This document shows, in pieces, positions 56,861 to 64,000 of a stretch of DNA of 64,000 nucleotides. The position numbers and the translations under genes are program-made. How positions within the stretch are numbered: the first letter of the stretch is position 1; each line of letters begins with the position of its first letter. The notes under the pieces are model-generated. The model searched no databases and was not told the origin of the DNA. It saw only the letters and a program-made list of their open reading frames with translations. The stretch covers positions 554,293 to 618,292 of the forward strand of contig VZSF01003227.1 in NCBI GenBank assembly GCA_013398295.1, in the 5' to 3' direction. This DNA comes from Chionis minor. Taxonomy: Eukaryota > Chordata > Aves > Charadriiformes > Chionididae.

Positions 56861-59309
56861 CCAAAACAGGAAATTCCTCTCTGGGCTCGTCTATTTGGAT
56901 GTTTACCAACAAGCCTTTCCCTTAGTTAGCTTATTCCACCTACAAACTCAGTCGGTAAAAGGCAATCCAGAATAAGAGTGTGCATACAAATGGAAGTAAA
57001 ATAGGGTCTTTTTACCAAAGGAAGATAAATGCTCTAGAATCACTATTACAGTACATTTTCAATTGTAAACAAGGTTTTAGGAAAACATAAAAGGGATTTT
57101 TTTTCTTTTAGGAAAGCAAAGTTTAGGACTTGGCAGCGTTGTGGTTACCTCAGCTGCTACCATCTCCCTCTCTTACTAGCTGAGTGGGGGGAAAATGTGT
57201 ATCTTTCCAAAACAGTCCTCTTTTCCTGCCCATGAAGTGTCACAGAATTATCTTTTTCTTTTCTTTACATGCAAATACCCCCAGTAGTGACTACTGTAAT
57301 CTGTTTCTTTAATTAGTCATCAGTTGAGTAGCCCATCTCCAAATCTGAAGACAACTTGAATGAATGGGCAAGTTGGGATATTCCCCAGGAAACCAGAACC
57401 TGCTTGGTTTCTGGGGGAAAACCCAGAAACCATCTTGCTAGGAAGAGCCTCTACTCTGACTGACACAGAGAGAAATGTCAAAAAAGGCACACGGAGCCTG
57501 AGTGAATAAATTTGAAAACTAAAAGGGGGGGGAAAAAAAAAAAGGGAAAGGGAAAAAACAAGAGATATTGATAGAAAACAGTTTTCAGTATTCACCAGCT
57601 CTCCTCATCACTCCAGCGCAGGGCTTTGGAATAGACCCAGCGGAGGGCAGCCTCCTATCCACATTTCTGACAGACGGGGCATGATGCTCACCTTTCCTGC
57701 CATCTAGTTTGTGTTTTGACAATTCGGTATGGAAACTCTAGCAAATGTATGCAGAGAGCGAAGATCCCCAGCTCCGGTTCTCCTCCTGAGGAAGTTAGCC
57801 AGGCATTGCAGAAATGTGATGCGTGAATAACACAGAGTCTAAGCAGAAAATGAGTACGTTTTAAACAAGTGCACTGGAAAAGAATTAGCAGTGAAACTGA
57901 AAAGAGCCATATGCCAATAAGGGGGAAAGTGACTCAAAGTGACACGCTGTAATAATATAATTGAGTTAGGATTAAATTGCAGGAGGATAAAAGCAAGGAC
58001 AGAGCTAAAAAGGTAGAGACAGCGACATGTGCTGCCTTGTTAAGTGGGAGATGGTCAACAGGAGGGGATTCTCTTGCCGTTTTCCTTTCATTTATAATTA
58101 GGCAGTGAAAGTACCAGGGGCATGTCAAGCCATTTGAGGGTTTAAATAAAACAGCACTTCCCTGAACCATCATGGCTCAGTTTCAGCATCCCCCCATCCC
58201 CCCTGACTCCTTGGAAGCAGTGGGAGTCTACAGCTATCTCCTCCTGTGGGAAACCCTCCCTGGCAGACAGCATCCGGACCTTCTCTGTCTCCCACCCTCA
58301 ATCTTTATTGTTAAGGGAAAGGGGGAGGTGGGAAGGGTGTGAGGCACCCTGAAGAAATCCCCTGTTTATTTAAGAGGTTTTGCAGGCAGGGGTATGGGGG
58401 AGGGAGTCTTTTTTCCTCCTCTGAATTCTCCTCTATTAATATATTCCATTTAAATTGCTCACGGCACCATGTACTAATTAGGACTAGAATGACAGTTTGA
58501 GGAGAACAACTGAACCCACTTGAACTCTTGGAGTTCAGAGTTCATGCACATATGGGAAAAACATCTTCCCATTTATTTCTGCAAATACTCTGCACGTATC
58601 ATGGAAAATATAGGTGATACGGACAGAGCTGATCCTAATGCCTCCTGTAGATGTTTCAGATTGCAGCCAAAGAGATTTGAAATGCTCATTTAAAGAAAGC
58701 GCACACTGAATTGGTTCCGTTGATGATCACACACAGAGTTGCACTGATTTAAATGAAAGTGTTAATTTGATACCAGTTTAGATGTACCAGTACAAAAGCA
58801 CAATGAATGTCCTACGACATGTTAAAGCAGGCGTATTGCAGTTCAGTATAAATCAATGAAGAATAGTTTTCAGCTATGCTAAACTAAGAATACTACACAG
58901 AGCTCCATCGAGCTATGCACCAAACAAATGAAACCAGAACATTTTTGAGGGCAGACAAGGCCCTTGTGTTAGTTAATCTCAGACCAGACACTTCAGCACT
59001 TACCTTCGGTCAAAAGCCAGTGTTTTTTGCAACGTTCATGTAATAATAGCAATACTTAGTGATTGTAAGCATATATCTTAGAGCATTTTAGCCAGGTGTG
59101 TAAATTGTACCAGGCGCACACATTGATTTAACTTCCCAAAATCAATTTTCTTATTTTGATGACTATTGTTTTGTCCATTTAAAACTACACTTCAGGTGCT
59201 GGCTTTAAGCCACTTCCGTTCCTAGTACAGAGCATCCAAATATTGACTTGTACCAGCTTAATGAAATTGATTTTGACTTCTCACCTTTTATTATTTTGGC
59301 GGGAGGTTG
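56861..59309. other. unique stretch with A-rich tract and MITE-like traces
   Basis: A/G-rich tract at 57522-57560. A C-rich stretch at 58190-58205 and G-rich purines at 58316-58345 and 58385-58405. 58720-58870 has tracts such as tgcactgatttaaatgaaag that may be an old palindromic repeat, but the family is unclear. No gene was recognised. Confidence 0.35.
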
Positions 59310-59420
59310 TGTGCAGACCAACTCTGTAATGAAACCGGATGATTTACTCAATACCACACAGCAAATCAGTGCCACAGCTGGAGACAAGAGCAGACTTCTA
59401 CAGAAACCACCATACAAATT
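59310..59420 (-). mobile_element. MIR SINE fragment (minus strand)
   Basis: ataccacacagcaaatcagt followed by gccacagctggagacaagag matches the complement of the MIR body (GGTCACACAGCNAGTNAGTGGCAGAGCTGGGA). About 100 bases are recognisable, and the 59248-59436 frame crosses it. It is an ancient SINE relic. Confidence 0.65.
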
Positions 59421-59537
59421 TGACTACAGGTCCTGAAAAGCAGCGTGCTTAGATTGCCTGAAAATTCCAGTTTATGTATTGGTTTCTCTCCAATCTGTTA
59501 AGGAGAGGTTTCTATAAGAATAATTTGCCTGAAATGT

Positions 59538-59602
59538 CTGTTCCTGATCTATTCCTATTCCTATTCCTGTTCTTGTTCCTGTTCCTATTCCTGTTCCTAT
59601 TC
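59538..59602. repeat. CTATTC/CTGTTC hexanucleotide repeat
   Basis: About eleven tandem six-base units alternate between CTATTC and CTGTTC forms (with one CTTGTTC variant), a phase-keeping hexanucleotide array. It creates a Leu/Phe-rich open frame because its length is a multiple of three; the frame is a repeat artefact. Confidence 0.9.
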
Positions 59603-60479
59603 TATCCTACCCTATTTTTTTATTTTCTACTATTCCTTGTGGTGACCACATCACTTTGGTCTCTGTAGTGACACAAGGAAGGGAATAAGTTGCTATGAGT
59701 CCTGTGCTGTTTATTTGCCCTCTTTTACTCCCATGTTCTCTTAGCCTGAGTTTAGAAGAAATGCTGATGGTTTGGTGGAAGCGTGTTGAAGGTCTTTGGA
59801 GACACAAGCGATTCAAAGCCAATCAATGCATCTATAAATCCTTGTAAAACTCAGGTCCTGGATACCTGGTTACTCTTTCATTATGCGTTGACCCAACAAA
59901 TGGGGCTGGGGTATTCCTAAGACACTCTTCATTTTTCACTGTGTGCCGCACTCCGTGTTATTTCTCCATGGCATGCTTAAAGGAAAAAAATCTGTCTTGT
60001 AAACATTGATCTACTTATTATTCTGCTTGTTTGGATAGCTTTAAAAATGGACATTTATCTATAGCTTAGGTGTCTTAAACATCGACTGGGTACCCAGACA
60101 TAACATGAATGTAGTCATAGAGAGACCGTCTATGATGACTATTTCAAAAGTACACCTCTCACCATTTCCTAAATCTGATTTACCTCCCAAAGGAGCCTGC
60201 AATTTAGCGTAACTGCTCTGGGGGCACAGATTTCTGCAAAGCCCACCATGAAAAGTTACCTTTCTTCAGGCGTTAACGGTTGAGGCCAACTGTTTTGTTT
60301 TCTTGAGGACGGAAATAGTAAACTGTAAGGACTTCAGGCAACATATATGTAGTGACTGACAGCCGAAATATAGAGACGTAAAGAAACGGGTGTCAGGGCT
60401 AATGCAGTTCTGCACATCTCCATCACACATTTCAGACATGGGCATTTTTCTTTCTCAGCCTCTGTGTTTTAAAACAAAC
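59603..60479. other. unique stretch
   Basis: Unique sequence without recognised repeats or coding frames of note. CpG is scattered and low. Confidence 0.4.
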
Positions 60480-60850
60480 CGGATTGGGGCCATTGCTGCC
60501 TGTAGATTATGGCCCTCGAAGTGATAAACATGCTGTTCCATTGCTATTTGCCCCATGAGATAAACATTTCTGATGGATTTTTCTGACAAAACTGAGAAAC
60601 CTAATAATCGCAACGTCAGAAAAAAAGTGAAAACTGATTCAGTTTGATGCCCAAAGGACAGGAGAGGGAAAACAGCAATAGGAGATACAGTTCTGTAAGA
60701 CTGAACTTGTCAAAGCTCTGTTAGACTGCTTTGAATAAGCACATCCGCTTGGTATTATAAATAAATGCATCAGACAGTAATTTGCATGGATTAGGATTGT
60801 TAACTTTTATCAATTGCTGGGTTTTAAAGAACTCCTAAATCCTTGATAGG
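60480..60850. promoter_or_regulatory. AT-rich block with POU octamer, conserved-element texture
   Basis: High-complexity AT-rich sequence with an ATTTGCAT octamer at 60780-60787 (the POU-domain motif) directly followed by GGATTAG (an OTX/bicoid-type homeodomain core). GATAAACA (near 60520 and 60560) is a possible forkhead site. No simple repeats lie inside. This combination is typical of developmental enhancers; the inference is from motifs only. Confidence 0.28.
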
Positions 60851-63800
60851 AGTATCTCTTTGTAGTGAAAGATTCATGGTGGGAGTGAAAAAAAATCTGA
60901 TGAATTTAAAGGTACAGATGAGAGAAAGCAAAGCCGTCCAGATCTAAACTGAGATACCATTAGTGGTTCCCATAAATCAAATCATGTTTATAGCAGGGAT
61001 ACAGTTGAATTACCATCTGGACTTTTTAACCTCGACATTTATTTCCGAACCCTCCTCCAATATTGAAAGTAAACTTAACCCTTCCTTTCATCTTCAGGAC
61101 TTTGACCTGGTGCCAGTTCTTATTTTGAAGGAATGATCTGATTTTTGATGGGGACAGAATGTCACACGTGGCATGAGGTTGGAAGGACTGGGAGTTTCTT
61201 GCAGAAGACAAAGTCATAAAAGAAATAAAATACACTCGGTCCTAAATGAGATCAGCTGAATAGAGGGTCAGGGGGAATGAAGTCAGGGGGAGGATAAAGA
61301 AAGGAGGGTTCATTTTAATTCAAGTAGAGGACGCAGATGGGGTCCAAGGACAATGTAGCAAAACACGTAACAGTCAAAAGGAACCTATATTCTCTCAGGA
61401 TCTGTGGGATTGTTGGGAGGTAGATGGGTGATGAAGAGCTGGATCCTGTTTTCATTGGTGCTAATAACAAAACTGTCATTGCCTTTAATAGTACATCCAC
61501 CTACTTCTGTAAATGTGAGAACTTTAACCCTTTACCAACAAAACAAATCCAGCTCACATCAAGTAATTTTTAAAGCCTCAGGAAAAAAAAAACCTGCAAG
61601 ATATCTGCATCCCGGTTTTTTTAGTACTATCTGGGGTTTTTTTTCTTCCTTTCAGTCTACCTCTGAACTTCCTGATTCAGTCAAGGAGCTGCCAAAGTAG
61701 TTAGTGAAGGATATTATTGTGCTATTTCCAGCTCAAACTGAAAAAAACATGAGGAGGAATCACAGGAGAGGCTGGGTTTGCCACAAACCACTGTCCCCTT
61801 CTGCAGACCTCACTGGTGTGAGCGGCCGGTCAGACTGTGGGGTTTGTTCACAGGCCATTAGGAGACATTTCTGCGATTGCCCTTTCCCATGTCATGTCTC
61901 CACAGTTTTTCTCTCTTCCTTTTGCTTAGTGCCCGTAGGATGCATGGCACAGGGACTGAAGGACCTGGCCAGCAGCCTGGCCAGCAGTGCGCTGACTCCT
62001 CAAAGACTTCCCTCGTGAGCATGGGCTTCTTCTGCCTCTCTATAACTTTGGGGAGAGGACCATTTTGGTACATCATGGGGTGTTTGAAGGGGAAAGTGTT
62101 ATCTTTGAGGTCTTCAAGTGACAGCTAAGAGTGATTACATACATACGTATCTGGGCAGCATGAGACACTCTAGTGAAACCGCAGTGCATGTACCTGTGGC
62201 TGTGTGTTAAGTGTATATCTGGCGCTAAGCAAGGCGACTGTAGGGCCTTTAACTGACCGAGAGGGTGAGGTACAGGTAGCACAACTCATCCTGGGGTTAT
62301 GCCATCTGACTGGGTGAGTCCTCTGGCCAACCTACCTGTCTGTCCTCTCCTTGGATATTAAACAAGATGCTTTCCTTTGAGGCTAGCTTCCCTGAAGAAA
62401 AAATGTCCTTCCACCTCCCCCCCAAAGCTGTTTTGGTAAATGTCTTTCGTGTCACATGTTTCAAAGTGAGTTGAAGTTTTTTACTCAGTCCTTGTTAGAG
62501 ACAACCTCATATTTCACGCCCTGGCTGGTGCCAGGATCCTCTGAGTCTATTGGCAACATTACTGCCATTTCCTATCTCTCTCTTTCCTGAATTTACCTAA
62601 CCCAAAGCTCTGGCCTTTTGTTGAAATGATTTTCTGCCTTCCGGCCCTGCGTGCCGTGTGTCAGATTATGTGCAAAAGGTCGAACCCGCTTCCCCCCGCT
62701 TTAGACACAGGATGAGGAAATGAAGAGGAGTGAAGTTACTGATTTCATTTTGGAGGTCAGGGCGGGTCTTCTTGGGATAGGAGTGGTGTCTGAAGAGCAA
62801 ATGTTGCCGTTTGTTATCAGTATTTTTTTCAAACAAACAAGAAACCCCAACAATTATTCATGCTGCTGAATCGGAAATACTTCTTAAAACAGCTGACAAA
62901 AAGAACATGAGGACAATAGGTGGATGGTGAGGAGAGATATATAGCCCAGGCACAGACACCCAGTTTTGTTAGAAACAAAGTGAAGACATGAAGAGCAACC
63001 TGAGGATCATCTCTGAGCTGCCCAAAGGGTGGGCAAGCTGCCTTGTTTGCTTGGGAATTCTCTTCTAGCATTGCGCAGTCTGGTTATGTGCTAACCCGCA
63101 TTCGAAAACTGTAACATCAAAAGGGTAAGTATCTGAAATGGTGCCAGGAGAATGTTTTCCAGCACTGGGGATTCCCAAACTTTGCCCAGCAAAGGACTGC
63201 GCTGGCTCCAAGCCAACAGCCTGTGGCCACACTGAAAGCACATGCAGAAGAAAACGTCTCTGCCATCCTCATTCTCTGACAGAGGGTGGGTATATCCCCA
63301 CACGTGCTGTTAGGACGTGACGAGAGTGGCCTTCTCCTGGGTAGAGATGGGTGGTCTTCAGCCTGGGGCTGTTGGGGGTAGCCATCCTGTGCCATGGATG
63401 GAGGGCCACAACACCTGCAGTGGGAGATGTGTGCATCTCCACCTCCTGATGATTTGGGCAGCAGATCTTGGCTTCGTGCATGGGTTGGAGACAAAGCATG
63501 TCCTCTTCCCCTGTTCCTCATCAGCTGCTCGACCAGCAGTTTCATGCAGACACTGTGCCTCTCATGAAAGTCCAGTGGCAGTTCAGATACATACATCCCA
63601 ACCTATGTGATCCAAATCTGCCAGTTTTCTCCCAGATCTGTTGAACTGACCTGGAGGGAGAAGAAAAACAAACAAAGCAGCAAATAGACGGAAAGGCAAA
63701 ATACCAAAAGCACTTCCTCTCCGCAGGTTGTTGGTTGTACCTAGAGCTCTGGCTGGTTTATGTATGCATTCAGAGTAAGTTCTCTGAGGAGTATCCTGCA

Positions 63801-64000
63801 GTCATTTCTCAGCAAGTGTGAACAAACTCATTAACAGCTCCTTTACTGGAATGATAAGTTGTTTCTTAATGAAGGGAAAAATAAATACCCTTGCTAACCC
63901 AGGCTCCATCACTAGAAGTCACACATCATTCTTAAAGACTTCTTATTTTCCACCAGAGACATTTGTGTACAGCCCTTAAACAAAATGAAAGAGCTTGTTT
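60851..64000. other. unique stretch to the right edge
   Basis: About 3 kb without a recognised gene. A 12-base tandem duplication (CTGGCCAGCAGC type) lies at about 61966-61989. Frames of 60-159 codons at 61404-62128 and 63091-63610 overlap in several frames on both strands and lack splice signals. No repeat family was recognised. The sequence continues past the edge. Confidence 0.4.

Noticed and set aside
1..64000. Endogenous retrovirus, complete LINE, tRNA, rRNA, CRISPR array or bacterial-type operon
   Set aside because: I found no LTR pair, reverse-transcriptase frame, tRNA-like box pair, regular spaced repeat array or tightly packed co-directional genes on either strand.

Overview
The window looks like vertebrate nuclear DNA, most probably from a bird, and almost all of it is non-coding. 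The main taxonomic evidence is a CR1 LINE fragment (31820-31978) whose 3' end has the form common in bird genomes. Supporting evidence is two much older CR1 relics, several MIR-like and palindromic MITE-like relics of the kind shared by amniotes, low overall repeat density, many A/T homopolymers and TA/TG microsatellites, and the lack of any dense run of long ORFs. This is a gene desert or the inside of a very large intron. Prokaryotic concepts such as operons and ribosome binding sites do not apply. I could not identify the species, chromosome or nearest gene.

Layout. 1-4300 is AT-leaning, with microsatellites and a good match to the CTCF core motif near 2310. 4300-9060 is the most GC-rich part, with three CpG-rich patches (4300-4620, 6600-7420, 8740-9060) separated by AT-rich sequence and one pyrimidine tract holding the only N. 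9060-10990 is AT-rich, has the texture of a conserved regulatory element, and contains several ancient palindromic repeats. 11000-31800 is unique sequence with scattered MIR relics, a 10-bp perfect stem-loop (18762-18793), a nested stem-loop (26126-26175) and one coding-like but frame-broken patch on the minus strand (17914-18173). 31800-53000 is again mostly unique, with CR1, L2/CR1-tail and MITE relics. 53165-53539 is the best protein-coding candidate: a 124-codon open frame directly behind a splice-acceptor-like site. 53540-64000 is unique sequence with a hexanucleotide repeat, a MIR relic and an octamer-bearing AT-rich block.

No gene was recognised by name. The large ORFs in the GC-rich blocks are open in several frames at once and are best explained by base composition. 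Any function of the window is most likely regulatory (distal enhancers, CpG-rich elements, possible CTCF anchors), but this is inference from texture and motifs. Conservation or transcript data would be needed to establish it.
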